From assembly GCA_947451475.1 (NCBI GenBank), contig CANFZC010000017.1, positions 1 through 40,997 on the forward strand: 40,997 bases of DNA, given 5' to 3'. The translations under genes and the position numbers were made by a program. Below the pieces are notes generated by a model. The model had not been told where the DNA came from. It did no database searches and saw only the letters and a list, made by a program, of their open reading frames with translations. This document shows, piece after piece, positions 7,530 to 15,696 of the stretch. How positions within the stretch are numbered: position 1 is the first letter of the stretch; each line of letters starts with the position of its first letter. The DNA is from Flavobacteriaceae bacterium. Its GTDB lineage: Bacteria > Bacteroidota > Bacteroidia > Flavobacteriales > Flavobacteriaceae.

Positions 7530-9152
7530 CTACTTCACTTCTAAATCGGTAAAGGCGAAACTTTTTCCACTGAACAATCCTTTGTCTGATAATTTTAAGT
7601 CAGGAATCACTAACAAAGCCATAAACGAAAGCGTCATGAACGGGGCTTTTAAGGTACTGCCTAATTCTTTGGCCATAGCGTCTATTTCTTGATAACGGTG
7701 TCCGGCTTCCCAACCATCTTGGTCACTCATGATGCCTGCAACGGGTAGCGCTAACGCTTTGGTGGACGTTCCATTGACGGCGCAAATTCCGCCCGTATTA
7801 GCGATGATTAGATTTACGGCATTTACTATTTCGTCATCCGAGGTCCCGACGACTACTATGTTGTGACAATCGTGTGCCACTGAGCTGGCAATAGCACCTT
7901 TTTTTAAACCAAAGTTTTTAATGAACCCAATGGCAGGAGGGGTATTGGCATAGCGGTTGACCACGGCCATTTTTAAGATGTCATCGGCTACGTTGGCCAC
8001 TAGTTTTCCGTTTTCTAAGAATGCTGCGTGGTGGATTTCATTGGTGATTAATTGCCCTTCCAAGGCTTCAATGACTCGGATGGTTTTGGCCGTACTTGGC
8101 AGTTCAAAATCTTGAACTGTTTTTGCAGCAGTATTGAAATTGTTGGGTTTGTCGAAGTCCACGTGTTTAATAAACGATTTGCCTTCCTCTGCCACTAGTT
8201 CCCCGTTGATGTAGGTTTGTTTTAGTTTGAAATGTGTTAAATCTTCTACTATTATGAAGTCGGCCGCTTCATTTACTTGTAGTGTGCCCACGTTCATGTT
8301 ATAATGATGCACCGGATTGAGGCAAGCTGCTTGTAGGACTTTGAAAACGTCTATGCCTTTGGCTACGGCTCGTGCGCAGAGTTGGTTTATATGCCCCAAA
8401 ATCAAATCATCGGGATGTTTGTCGTCAGAGCAGAACATCATGTTTTGGTAATTGTCGGGCAGTAAATCGATTAGGGCGTCAAAGTTTTTGGCGGCACTGC
8501 CTTCCCGAATGAGTATTTTCATGCCTAGGGATAGTTTTTCGGCTGCTTCCTCGTAGGTAAAACATTCATGGTCGGTCGAGATGCCTGCTGATATGTATTT
8601 GCGTATCGGTTCGCCTCGCAGTCCGGGGGCATGCCCGTCTACTGGTTTCCCGAAATGTTTGGCCCAAGCGATTTTCTTTAGGACTTCTTCGTCGTCAAAC
8701 AATACGCCAGGGTAATTCATCATTTCGGCTAAGTAGTAAATGTCGGGGTGTGCCATTAGTTCTTTGATTTGCTCGGAGTCGATTACCGCTCCTGCAGTTT
8801 CAAAAAACGTGGCAGGTACACAGGAAGGTGCGCCAAAGTGGAATTTGAAAGGTACTTTTTTTCCGTTATCAATCATGTAATACACACCGTCTTTTCCTAG
8901 AACATTGGCGATTTCATGTGGGTCGGATATTGTTGCTACGGTACCGTGCAATACCGCTATTTTGGCAAATTCGGAAGGGACTAGCATGGAGCTTTCAATG
9001 TGGATGTGCGCATCGATGAATCCCGGGAGGATGTAGTCTTTTACATTATGTTCTTTTTCCGTCAGGGCCACAATTTTGCCATTGGCTAAGGAAACTTCTC
9101 CTGAATAGATACGTTTGTTTCGGATGTCGACGATTTGTCCTTGAATTTGCAT
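7530..9152 (-). CDS. ade: Adenine deaminase
   Basis: This metal-dependent amidohydrolase converts adenine to hypoxanthine and ammonia in purine salvage. The 540 residues fit the Ade family. [14 protein letters not shown] at 43-56 carries the metal-binding HxH (His49, His51). Other family blocks are [12 protein letters not shown] near 76-87, DGHAPGL near 172, and CSDDKHPDD near 240-248, where the aspartates belong to the active site. The C-terminal half holds [12 protein letters not shown], characteristic of Ade rather than urease or dihydroorotase. A -7 box lies 21 nt upstream. The gene is convergent with rsmI and divergent from recJ. Confidence 0.95.
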   Translation of the reverse strand: MQIQGQIVDIRNKRIYSGEVSLANGKIVALTEKEHNVKDYILPGFIDAHIHIESSMLVPSEFAKIAVLHGTVATISDPHEIANVLGKDGVYYMIDNGKKVPFKFHFGAPSCVPATFFETAGAVIDSEQIKELMAHPDIYYLAEMMNYPGVLFDDEEVLKKIAWAKHFGKPVDGHAPGLRGEPIRKYISAGISTDHECFTYEEAAEKLSLGMKILIREGSAAKNFDALIDLLPDNYQNMMFCSDDKHPDDLILGHINQLCARAVAKGIDVFKVLQAACLNPVHHYNMNVGTLQVNEAADFIIVEDLTHFKLKQTYINGELVAEEGKSFIKHVDFDKPNNFNTAAKTVQDFELPSTAKTIRVIEALEGQLITNEIHHAAFLENGKLVANVADDILKMAVVNRYANTPPAIGFIKNFGLKKGAIASSVAHDCHNIVVVGTSDDEIVNAVNLIIANTGGICAVNGTSTKALALPVAGIMSDQDGWEAGHRYQEIDAMAKELGSTLKAPFMTLSFMALLVIPDLKLSDKGLFSGKSFAFTDLEVK

Positions 9153-9172
9153 TTTGTATTACTTTTATGCTT

Positions 9173-9180
9173 CAAATTTA
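9173..9180 (-). promoter_or_regulatory. Candidate -7 box (TAAATTTG) of ade
   Basis: TAnnTTTG match on the minus strand, 21 nt upstream of the ade ATG. Several other genes here have the box at a similar distance, which supports it. Confidence 0.5.
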
Positions 9181-9212
9181 GCGAATATATATCAAGGATT
9201 GTTTACTCTGCA

Positions 9213-9230
9213 GCCACGAATTCACGATTG
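9213..9230 (-). repeat. 18-bp dispersed motif, copy 1
   Basis: On the minus strand it reads CAATCGTGAATTCGTGGC and matches 16 of 18 positions with the copy at 39868-39885. The motif itself contains two TCGTG units. It overlaps the probable -33 element of the recJ promoter. Confidence 0.55.
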
Positions 9231-9257
9231 TTTTTTGTAGTATTTTTTATATCTTTG
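9228..9257 (+). promoter_or_regulatory. recJ promoter, TTG-N19-TATCTTTG
   Basis: A -33 TTG (9228-9230) and a -7 TATCTTTG (9250-9257) are separated by 19 nt, matching the Flavobacterium consensus. Transcription would start near 9264, leaving a leader of about 80 nt. The end of that leader (9308-9346) is made of imperfect repeats of ataactcat. Confidence 0.7.
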
Positions 9258-9307
9258 GTGTTTTAGATGCGGTATGATAATTAGTTGCTATTCTCCTAAA
9301 TAAATCT

Positions 9308-9346
9308 AATAACTCATAACTCATAATTTATAATTCATAACTCAAA
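9308..9346. repeat. Imperfect tandem repeats of ATAACTCAT before recJ
   Basis: Variants of ataactcataa and ataattcataa repeat about four times up to the recJ start codon. The DNA is very AT-rich and probably unstructured. It might aid initiation where Shine-Dalgarno pairing is absent, or simply be low-complexity repeat DNA. Confidence 0.5.
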
Positions 9347-11035
9347 ATGCGCTGGACTCTTAAACCTAAACCCGATTCTGAAAAAGTAAACGCTTTGGCG
9401 GTACAGCTTAATGTTGAGGAGCTCATTGCTGCGCTTTTGGTACAAAGGGGAATAGAAACCTTTGAGCAAGCGCGTCAGTTTTTTAGACCGAGTTTGGCCG
9501 ATTTACACGATCCCTATCTGATGAAAGATATGGACAAAGCGGTAAATCGCATAGAAACGGCTATAGCTAATCGAGAAAACATATTGGTTTTTGGGGATTA
9601 TGATGTGGATGGGACTACGGCAGTTTCGTTGGTCTCCAGCTATTTGAAAAGTTATTATCCTAATGTGGCTACTTATATCCCGGACCGTTATGATGAGGGT
9701 TATGGGATTTCTTATAAGGGGATAGACTTTGCCGAAGACAATGAATTTACGTTGATTATCGCCTTGGACTGCGGGATAAAGTCGGTTGACCATGTTGCCT
9801 ATGCTGCTGAGCGAAACATTGATTTTATTATATGCGACCACCACCGTCCGGGACCTACTTTGCCAGAGGCGGTAGCGGTTTTGGATCCTAAACGGGAGGA
9901 TTGTACGTATCCTTATGATGAATTGTGTGGTTGTGGGGTTGGCTTTAAATTGGTTCAAGCTTTGGCAGCACATCGAAACCAAACGATTGAAGATTTAACG
10001 ATGTACTTGGATTTGGTAGCCACTGCCATTGGGGCCGACATTGTCCCTATAACAGGGGAGAATAGGACCTTGGCCAAGTTTGGATTAGAGGTCATAAACA
10101 CCAGTCCGAGACCCGGGATAAAAGCGTTAATACAGAATGTCAAGAAAAAAGTATTGACCATCACTGATGTGGTATTTATTATTGCTCCTAGAATTAATGC
10201 CGCAGGCAGAGTTAAACATGGGAATGAGGCGGTTGCTTTATTAACGGAGTACGATCTAGACCAAGCGGAGCAGTTTGCTTCAGAAATTGAACAATACAAT
10301 ACGGATCGCAAGGATTTGGACAAGCAAATCACGGTTGAGGCCCTTTCGCAAATAAAAGAAAATAACGAAACGGAGCGGTTTACGACCGTTGTTTATCGTG
10401 AGCATTGGCATAAAGGGGTGATTGGAATTGTGGCTTCCCGCTTGACGGAGACCTACTATCGCCCTACTATAGTATTTACAAAAAGCGGTGATAAATTGGC
10501 TGCTTCTGCGCGATCGGTAAAAGATTTTGATGTCTACAATGCGCTTGAGGCTTGTGCAGCCCATTTAGAACAGTTTGGGGGGCATATGTATGCTGCAGGA
10601 ATGACTTTGAAGGAGGAAAAGTATATTGCCTTTAAAACAGCCTTTGAACGCGTTGTACAAGAGACCATTTCTCCTGAATTACTTATTCCTGAGGTTTTGG
10701 TTGATGCTGAAATAGGCTTAACGGATATCAATGACAAGTTGATTCGCATTTTGACTCAGTTTGAGCCTTTTGGTCCTGGAAATATGACGCCTGTATTTAT
10801 GACTAAAGGAATGAAGGACAGTGGTTATGCAAAGGGAATAGGTGTAGACGAAGACCATCTAAAATTGTTTGTAAAACAAAATGGTTCGCCGGGATTTGGG
10901 GCAATAGGTTTTGGGTTGGGAAACAAATTAGATTTGGTTAAAAATCAAGCTCCGTTTGATGCGGTCTACTGCATTGATGAAAACGAATTCAATGGGAATG
11001 TATCGGTGCAGTTGCGTTTGAAGGATTTGAAATAA
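9347..11035 (+). CDS. recJ: Single-stranded-DNA-specific exonuclease RecJ
   Basis: RecJ degrades single-stranded DNA 5' to 3' in recombination, mismatch repair and base-excision repair. The DHH phosphoesterase motifs are clear: FGDYDVDGT at 82-90 and CDHHRPG at 163-169, giving the metal-binding Asp and His residues. LDCGIK at 140-145 is another catalytic block. The DHHA1 substrate-binding domain shows GGHMYAAGM at 411-419. A C-terminal OB-like segment follows. The 562 residues match the family. The gene has its own promoter. Its stop codon directly abuts the stop of the opposite-strand lpxH-like gene, with no terminator between them. Confidence 0.97.
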   Translation: MRWTLKPKPDSEKVNALAVQLNVEELIAALLVQRGIETFEQARQFFRPSLADLHDPYLMKDMDKAVNRIETAIANRENILVFGDYDVDGTTAVSLVSSYLKSYYPNVATYIPDRYDEGYGISYKGIDFAEDNEFTLIIALDCGIKSVDHVAYAAERNIDFIICDHHRPGPTLPEAVAVLDPKREDCTYPYDELCGCGVGFKLVQALAAHRNQTIEDLTMYLDLVATAIGADIVPITGENRTLAKFGLEVINTSPRPGIKALIQNVKKKVLTITDVVFIIAPRINAAGRVKHGNEAVALLTEYDLDQAEQFASEIEQYNTDRKDLDKQITVEALSQIKENNETERFTTVVYREHWHKGVIGIVASRLTETYYRPTIVFTKSGDKLAASARSVKDFDVYNALEACAAHLEQFGGHMYAAGMTLKEEKYIAFKTAFERVVQETISPELLIPEVLVDAEIGLTDINDKLIRILTQFEPFGPGNMTPVFMTKGMKDSGYAKGIGVDEDHLKLFVKQNGSPGFGAIGFGLGNKLDLVKNQAPFDAVYCIDENEFNGNVSVQLRLKDLK

Positions 11036-11788
11036 TTAATATTCTTTCAACTCAAAAGAAGTTCCATCAAATACACCATAGGTAAAATAGCCTATCCAGT
11101 CTCCTAGATTTACATATTCGGCATTTTCAGCTATTTTCACCACCATAGGAAGGTGACGATGGCCAAAAACCAGATAATTATAATGTTTGGATTCTAATTT
11201 TCGTTTGGAGTATTGTATGAGCCATTCGTTTTCTTCTCCTAAAAATTTGACATCGGCTTCGCCGGATATTAATTTGTTTTTTACGGAAAGGTATTGGGCC
11301 AGTTTCATGCCAATATCGGGATGTAACCAGCGGTAGAGCCATTTGGAAAACGGACTGGTAAATACTTTTTTCATGCGTTTATAGCCTTTGTCACCTGGGC
11401 CTTTACCGTCCCCGTGGCCGATTAGAAACGTTTTCCCATTGAATTCATATTCTTGATTGTCATGGTAAACAGGGATGTTTAATTCTTTTTGGAAATAATC
11501 GTTCATCCACAAATCGTGGTTGCCTACAAAGAAATAGATGGGAATACCACTATCGCGGATTTCGGCTAACTTGCCTAATACTCTCACGAAGCCTTTGGGT
11601 ACTACGGTCTTATATTCAAACCAAAAATCGAATAAATCGCCCAAAAGGAATATGGCTGCTGCATCAACTTTCACTTCATCTAGCCAAGCCACAAACTTTT
11701 GTTCGCGCGGAAAGCTAGCTTCTGGCGTTGGAGCTCCAAAGTGTTGGTCGGAGGCAAAGTATATTTTTTTATTGGGAGAAAGTGTCAT
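11036..11788 (-). CDS. lpxH: UDP-2,3-diacylglucosamine diphosphatase (LpxH-like)
   Basis: This is a calcineurin-like phosphoesterase. LpxH hydrolyses UDP-2,3-diacylglucosamine to lipid X and UMP in lipid A synthesis. Metal ligands are visible: SDQHFG at 13-18 (D-x-H), LGDLFDFWFEY at 49-59, GNHDLWM at 89-95, GHGDGKG at 124-130, and FGHRH near 208-212. GDxFDFWFE and HGDG are typical of the LpxH branch rather than general phosphodiesterases. The 250 residues are slightly longer than E. coli LpxH. The gene starts 12 nt after the queD stop, so the two are likely an operon, although their functions are unrelated. A paralogous UDP-2,3-diacylglucosamine pyrophosphatase-like hydrolase cannot be fully excluded. 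Confidence 0.88.
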   Translation of the reverse strand: MTLSPNKKIYFASDQHFGAPTPEASFPREQKFVAWLDEVKVDAAAIFLLGDLFDFWFEYKTVVPKGFVRVLGKLAEIRDSGIPIYFFVGNHDLWMNDYFQKELNIPVYHDNQEYEFNGKTFLIGHGDGKGPGDKGYKRMKKVFTSPFSKWLYRWLHPDIGMKLAQYLSVKNKLISGEADVKFLGEENEWLIQYSKRKLESKHYNYLVFGHRHLPMVVKIAENAEYVNLGDWIGYFTYGVFDGTSFELKEY

Positions 11789-11800
11789 TAAACGATGAGG

Positions 11801-12253
11801 TTAAGGATTGTCTGAGGCATACCATTCCGCAAAGGAAGTATCTGTTTCTTGTAATTTTAGAGAATGGAGATTAATGCCCTCTGGCAGTCGGCTTATTATT
11901 TTTTGAGCAAAGTCAGTCACCATATTTTCACTCGTGGGTTGGTATTCTACTAAAATCACGTGATGCCCACGGCTTTTTAGTTCGTTGGCCAATTCAATAT
12001 GCGGTGTGTTTTGATTGAAAACGGTGGCGTGATCAAATAAATCTACAATTTCCTCTTTTACAATTTTCTTCAAATCGGAAAAATCGATCACCATTCCGTA
12101 CTTCACATTGGAGGTATCGGATATCGGTTTGCCGATTACAGTTACTGAAAGTTTGTAGCTATGACCGTGGACGTTTTTGCATTTTCCATCGTAACCATAA
12201 AGGGCGTGTCCGGTTTCGAAAGAAAATTGTTTGGTGATTCTGATGTTACTCAT
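11801..12253 (-). CDS. queD: 6-carboxytetrahydropterin synthase (QueD)
   Basis: QueD converts 7,8-dihydroneopterin triphosphate to 6-carboxytetrahydropterin, the first committed step to queuosine and other deazapurines. The zinc ligands are His16 (FETGHAL), His29 and His31 (NVHGHSY), and Cys25 is the catalytic thiol. VDFSDLK near 55-61 and the C-terminal ETDTSFAEW match the T-fold family. The 150 residues are slightly longer than E. coli QueD. A candidate -7 box (TAAATTTG, 12271-12278) lies 18 nt upstream. No other queuosine gene is in the window. The older label 6-pyruvoyl-tetrahydropterin synthase homologue describes the same protein. Confidence 0.93.
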   Translation of the reverse strand: MSNIRITKQFSFETGHALYGYDGKCKNVHGHSYKLSVTVIGKPISDTSNVKYGMVIDFSDLKKIVKEEIVDLFDHATVFNQNTPHIELANELKSRGHHVILVEYQPTSENMVTDFAQKIISRLPEGINLHSLKLQETDTSFAEWYASDNP

Positions 12254-12270
12254 AGAAGTATATTAAGGGA

Positions 12271-12278
12271 CAAATTTA
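12271..12278 (-). promoter_or_regulatory. Candidate -7 box (TAAATTTG) of queD
   Basis: TAnnTTTG match 18 nt upstream of the queD ATG, in the short gap after the small membrane-protein gene. It would drive queD and lpxH together. Confidence 0.45.
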
Positions 12279-12289
12279 GTAAAATATCA

Positions 12290-12463
12290 CTATTCTTCGT
12301 TTTGTCTTTTTTTGGCTCGACTGTACATATAATACGCGGCTCCAACAATAACGGCAAAAGGTAAAATATTTCCAATCCATACCCCTATTAAATAACCAGC
12401 ATCGGGAGCATGTTTAATTTTTTCGTTAACGTCTACCTGTTGAAGGAGTGCTATTAGGCTCAT
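12290..12463 (-). CDS. Small single-pass membrane protein, 57 residues
   Basis: This open frame has an ATG at 12461-12463 and a TAG stop at 12290-12292. The protein starts MSLIALLQQVDVNEKIKHAP, has one hydrophobic helix at about residues 22-47 (LIGVWIGNILPFAVIVGAAYYMY), and ends with a basic/acidic tail SRAKKRQNEE. A positively charged C-terminal tail suggests the C-terminus is cytoplasmic. A TAAATTTG box lies 21 nt upstream, the same spacing seen at queD and ade, and a terminator separates it from the next gene, so it looks like a real gene. I do not recognise a family and no function can be read. Confidence 0.6.
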   Translation of the reverse strand: MSLIALLQQVDVNEKIKHAPDAGYLIGVWIGNILPFAVIVGAAYYMYSRAKKRQNEE

Positions 12464-12483
12464 ACGGCTCTGTTTTGGTTAGG

Positions 12484-12491
12484 CAAATTTA
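12484..12491 (-). promoter_or_regulatory. Candidate -7 box (TAAATTTG) of the 57-residue gene
   Basis: TAnnTTTG match on the minus strand, 21 nt upstream of the ATG at 12463 and just downstream of the terminator hairpin of the preceding gene. Confidence 0.45.
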
Positions 12492-12500
12492 CGTAAAAAA

Positions 12501-12529
12501 ATAAAGGCTGCCTTTTGAGCAGCCTTTAT
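12501..12529 (-). terminator. Intrinsic terminator of the Omp28-like lipoprotein gene
   Basis: A perfect 11-bp inverted repeat (ataaaggctgc / gcagcctttat) has a 7-nt loop. On the minus strand T-rich sequence follows (TTTTTTTACG). It lies 19 nt past the lipoprotein stop. Confidence 0.8.
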
Positions 12530-12547
12530 TTTATAGGATGTATCGTT

Positions 12548-13378
12548 TTATGGGTTTTGTTCGAAGGTTTGCACTTCGTTTTTGTCAGCTGCACGAGCAT
12601 TTAAGGCTAAATTATCGGCATTCACAAGCACCGCTACAAAGCTTACATTGTCTGGATTCGAAACACTTGCAGGCATTGGGATAGTGAATGATTTAGTAAG
12701 GGTTTGCCCTATACTAGTAGCCTCTGTAATTGGGTCTCCTAATAAGTCGGTTACATTATGTCTAAGCACATGATTGTGTTCGTAAGTTGGTACAGGATTA
12801 ATGTTGCCAAAATAAGACGTATAGTTTGCCTGTGAATGGATTAAATGGTTTTCTAAAACGTATACTACTAATTTTAATCCAGTATAGTTTTGAGCAAACT
12901 TCATGTTTACGTCTAGATTTATTGTTCCGTTCGCAACAGTTGAAGAAAGGGCTAAGCCTAAACCCGCATTGTTTCCTGTTAGTGCTTTTGCTTGTGCTAA
13001 GTTAGACGGTTCTGGTGATGACCAAACGATTGTTCTGTTTAATCTGGATTGTGGCAATTGAAGATCATAATCTGGCATAATCAAATCTTTCAATGGTTGG
13101 AATCCTGGAAAATGGTAGGGGTCATTTCCGTTGTGAATGGCTATGGAAACTACTTTGTCTGATTGCTCATACATTTGGTCAATGGCATAGGCCACACGGG
13201 TACAGTTGCCACACCAAGTGCCAGTATAATCTTCTAATAACACACGTTGTTTGAAAAACCCAGAAACTGGAGGAGCTGTTTCGCTGCTATCAGGAAGGTT
13301 TTCAATCACTTTAGTATCGCTACATGAAAATAGAATCGATAAAAGTGTTAACGATAAAAGGAATTTAATTTTGGTCAT
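12548..13378 (-). CDS. Omp28-like outer-membrane lipoprotein with thioredoxin-type CxxC
   Basis: The 276-residue protein begins with a lipoprotein signal ending LLSILFSC, making Cys19 the probable lipidated residue. TGTWCGNC at 52-59 gives a thioredoxin-like CxxC (Cys56, Cys59) after a strand (RVLLEDY). The rest resembles the Omp28 family described from Porphyromonas gingivalis. By family it is an envelope protein; oxidoreductase activity is inferred only from the CxxC and fold. It is divergent from the tlpA-like gene, with 91 bp between their starts, and lies in a block with two more CxxC thioredoxin-fold proteins. A terminator follows it at 12501-12529. Confidence 0.85.
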   Translation of the reverse strand: MTKIKFLLSLTLLSILFSCSDTKVIENLPDSSETAPPVSGFFKQRVLLEDYTGTWCGNCTRVAYAIDQMYEQSDKVVSIAIHNGNDPYHFPGFQPLKDLIMPDYDLQLPQSRLNRTIVWSSPEPSNLAQAKALTGNNAGLGLALSSTVANGTINLDVNMKFAQNYTGLKLVVYVLENHLIHSQANYTSYFGNINPVPTYEHNHVLRHNVTDLLGDPITEATSIGQTLTKSFTIPMPASVSNPDNVSFVAVLVNADNLALNARAADKNEVQTFEQNP

Positions 13379-13469
13379 TGTGTAGCGTTATTTGGATACG
13401 CAAATAAAATAAAAAAACTTTAAAGTTTGAGTTATTATTTCGTTATTTGTAGAAACAATTTAAACTAAA

Positions 13470-13949
13470 ATGAAAAATCTATTACCCTTATTTTTACTTT
13501 TCGTTGGTTTTACCGCGATGGCTCAAAAACAAATGCCAAATGTTTCATTGTCAGACCTTGATGGAAAAAAAGTTTCTATTGCGGCTGATTTTATGGAAAA
13601 AGATAAAATTTATATTTTTTCGTTCTGGGCTACCTGGTGTACACCCTGCATCAGTGAATTAGACGAAATGAATGATATGCAAGAAGAGTGGAAAAAAAGT
13701 TTGCCTATTGAAATCATAGCCGTAGCGACGGATGATTCTAGAACTCAAAAGAGAATAAAGCCTTTAGTGAATGGTAAAGCATGGGATTATAAAGTGCTAG
13801 TCGATAGTAATCAAGAGCTGAAAAGAGCTTTAGGAATTGTTAATATTCCGTATACCGTCGTTGTTAAGAACGGTGTGATTGTTCATATACAAAATGGTTA
13901 TGTGCCCGGAAGTGAGAATGAATTATTCAATAAATTAAAGACCCTATAA
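13470..13949 (+). CDS. TlpA-family thiol-disulfide oxidoreductase, exported
   Basis: The 159-residue protein has a signal peptide (MKNLLPLFLLFVGFTAMAQ, cleavage near 19). The thioredoxin active site FWATWCTPC at 52-60 contains Cys57 and Cys60, and the cis-proline is Pro127 in VNIPYTV. It is a minimal TlpA/ResA-like fold acting in the periplasm, where such proteins usually reduce specific client disulfides. It lies 3 nt upstream of the DUF6029 gene on the same strand, so the two are almost certainly cotranscribed. The downstream protein contains several cysteines and is a plausible client, which is inference. The electron donor is not encoded nearby. Confidence 0.92.
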   Translation: MKNLLPLFLLFVGFTAMAQKQMPNVSLSDLDGKKVSIAADFMEKDKIYIFSFWATWCTPCISELDEMNDMQEEWKKSLPIEIIAVATDDSRTQKRIKPLVNGKAWDYKVLVDSNQELKRALGIVNIPYTVVVKNGVIVHIQNGYVPGSENELFNKLKTL

Positions 13950-13952
13950 TCC

Positions 13953-15626
13953 ATGAAGAAGTTTTTTATAATTGGATTACTGGGCTTTGCGGGAGCTGTT
14001 GCAGCACAAGAAAAGGGTACCGTTTCAGGAGGATATGAAACCAATGCACAATGGTATTTAAATGACAAATGTTTGTTTAATGAAGAGCTTGTTAGGGTTA
14101 CTCATCCTGATAATCCGCTTCGTTCCAACAATTACTTGTTTGTTAACTATAAAATAAAGAATTGGGCTTTTGGTATTCAGGCAGAGGCCTATGAGCAGCA
14201 GGCTTTATTGAATTACAATCCGAAATATAAAGATGCCAATGTGGCTACTTATTTTGCCCAATACCAAAATGACAAAATCGACGTAACTGCCGGTTATTTT
14301 TATGAGCAATTTGGAAGTGGATTATTGTTAAGAACATGGGAAGACCGTGCTTTAGGTATTAACAATGCCTTGCGAGGATTGCGTTTCATTTATAAGCCGA
14401 CAAAATACTTTACCTTAAAAACATTGTATGGTCAACAGCGAACTGGATTTGATGTTTCGGAAGGGAAGATATACGGAGCTGACGCAGAACTTACCCTTTC
14501 GGATGTATTTAAATTTGAAAAGGATGAATTGATTTTTGGATTTACATACGTAGGTAGAGATGAAAAGACGACTATAGTGGATCCCAAATTTAATAATTTG
14601 ACCAATGCTTTTGCTGGAAGATTAAACTACACGCACGATTCTTTTTATTGTTCGACCGAGTATGATTTTAAATCAGAAGATGCTGTAGTACAAATTAATA
14701 ATCAAATAGATAATAATCTAATTAAGCCAGGAAGTGCTCTTTTGCTAAATATGGGGTATTCTAAGAAGGGGTTTGGTATAGACGGTACATTTCGTAGGTT
14801 GGAGAACATGAGTTTCTTTTCAGAACGAGACGCAAAAGGAAATCCCTACAATGATATGATTATGAATTATTTGCCTAGTTTAACGAAACAGCATCACTAT
14901 AATTTAGCGAATATCTATGTATATCAGGCACAACCAAATGTAATTATTAGTGATTTGACCAATGCTAAGGCTGGTGAAATTGGGGGGCAAGTAGATTTAT
15001 TCTACGACTTCAAAAAAGGAACAGCTCTAGGAGGTAAGTATGGTACCAAAGTAGCCTTAAACTTTGCTCAGTATCATGGTTTGGGAGGCACGTTTTACTT
15101 ATTCTCGCCGCAGGACTACACCACAGATTTCATGGGATTTGGAAAAAAATATTTCTCCGATGCTAACATTGAAATTACAAAGAAATGTAATGAAAAGTGG
15201 CAGTTTGGAATTAGTTATATCAATCAATACTATAACAAAAAGCGAATTTCAGAAACCTACGGTGAAATTAAAACGAATATTATTGGAGCAGAATCGACTT
15301 GTAAGTTTGGCAAAAACAAATCGGTTAGGGTTCAGGCAGAGCATATGTGGGCAAATAGCGATAAAAAGAACTGGGCCAGTCTATTAACTGAATTTAATTT
15401 AGGGACAAAATATAGCATGTATGTTACCGATATGTACAATTATGGCAACGATGATTCTAGGCTTAGAACGCATTATTATGGAATAGGTAATTCCTTTAGA
15501 TATAAATCGACTCGAATTGCTTTGGCTTATGGAAGACAAAGAGGAGGATTAGTTTGTGTGGGTGGTGTTTGTCGAAATGTTCCTGAAAGCACAGGATTGT
15601 CTTTGTCTTTAAATACTAGTTTCTAA
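13953..15626 (+). CDS. DUF6029-type outer-membrane beta-barrel protein
   Basis: The 557-residue protein has a signal peptide (MKKFFIIGLLGFAGAVAAQ). It continues as alternating aromatic/polar strands typical of outer-membrane barrels and ends in Phe (SLSLNTSF). I assign DUF6029 from the N-terminal TVSGGYETNAQWYLND pattern and the TlpA neighbour, which matches my memory of flavobacterial genomes. It contains at least six cysteines after the signal peptide (in NDKCLF, FYCST, KKCNEK, STCKFG and VCVGGVC), unusual for an outer-membrane barrel. Function is unknown. The bidirectional hairpin at 15651-15680 ends the transcript. Confidence 0.8.
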   Translation: MKKFFIIGLLGFAGAVAAQEKGTVSGGYETNAQWYLNDKCLFNEELVRVTHPDNPLRSNNYLFVNYKIKNWAFGIQAEAYEQQALLNYNPKYKDANVATYFAQYQNDKIDVTAGYFYEQFGSGLLLRTWEDRALGINNALRGLRFIYKPTKYFTLKTLYGQQRTGFDVSEGKIYGADAELTLSDVFKFEKDELIFGFTYVGRDEKTTIVDPKFNNLTNAFAGRLNYTHDSFYCSTEYDFKSEDAVVQINNQIDNNLIKPGSALLLNMGYSKKGFGIDGTFRRLENMSFFSERDAKGNPYNDMIMNYLPSLTKQHHYNLANIYVYQAQPNVIISDLTNAKAGEIGGQVDLFYDFKKGTALGGKYGTKVALNFAQYHGLGGTFYLFSPQDYTTDFMGFGKKYFSDANIEITKKCNEKWQFGISYINQYYNKKRISETYGEIKTNIIGAESTCKFGKNKSVRVQAEHMWANSDKKNWASLLTEFNLGTKYSMYVTDMYNYGNDDSRLRTHYYGIGNSFRYKSTRIALAYGRQRGGLVCVGGVCRNVPESTGLSLSLNTSF

Positions 15627-15650
15627 CAAAATAGCTGAGAAGCACAAATA

Positions 15651-15680
15651 AAAAAGCCCCATCATTCGATGGGGCTTTTT
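15651..15680. terminator. Bidirectional terminator between convergent genes
   Basis: A perfect 13-bp stem (aaaaagccccatc / gatggggcttttt) with a 4-nt loop lies between the DUF6029 gene and the opposing T9SS cargo gene. A- and T-tracts on both sides allow it to serve both. Confidence 0.9.
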
Positions 15681-15696
15681 TTATAATCAAAATGTT

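Noticed and set aside
7435..7692. Frame overlapping the rsmI end and the ade 3' end
   Set aside because: It crosses repeat DNA and the reverse strand of a well-supported gene; no recognisable protein.
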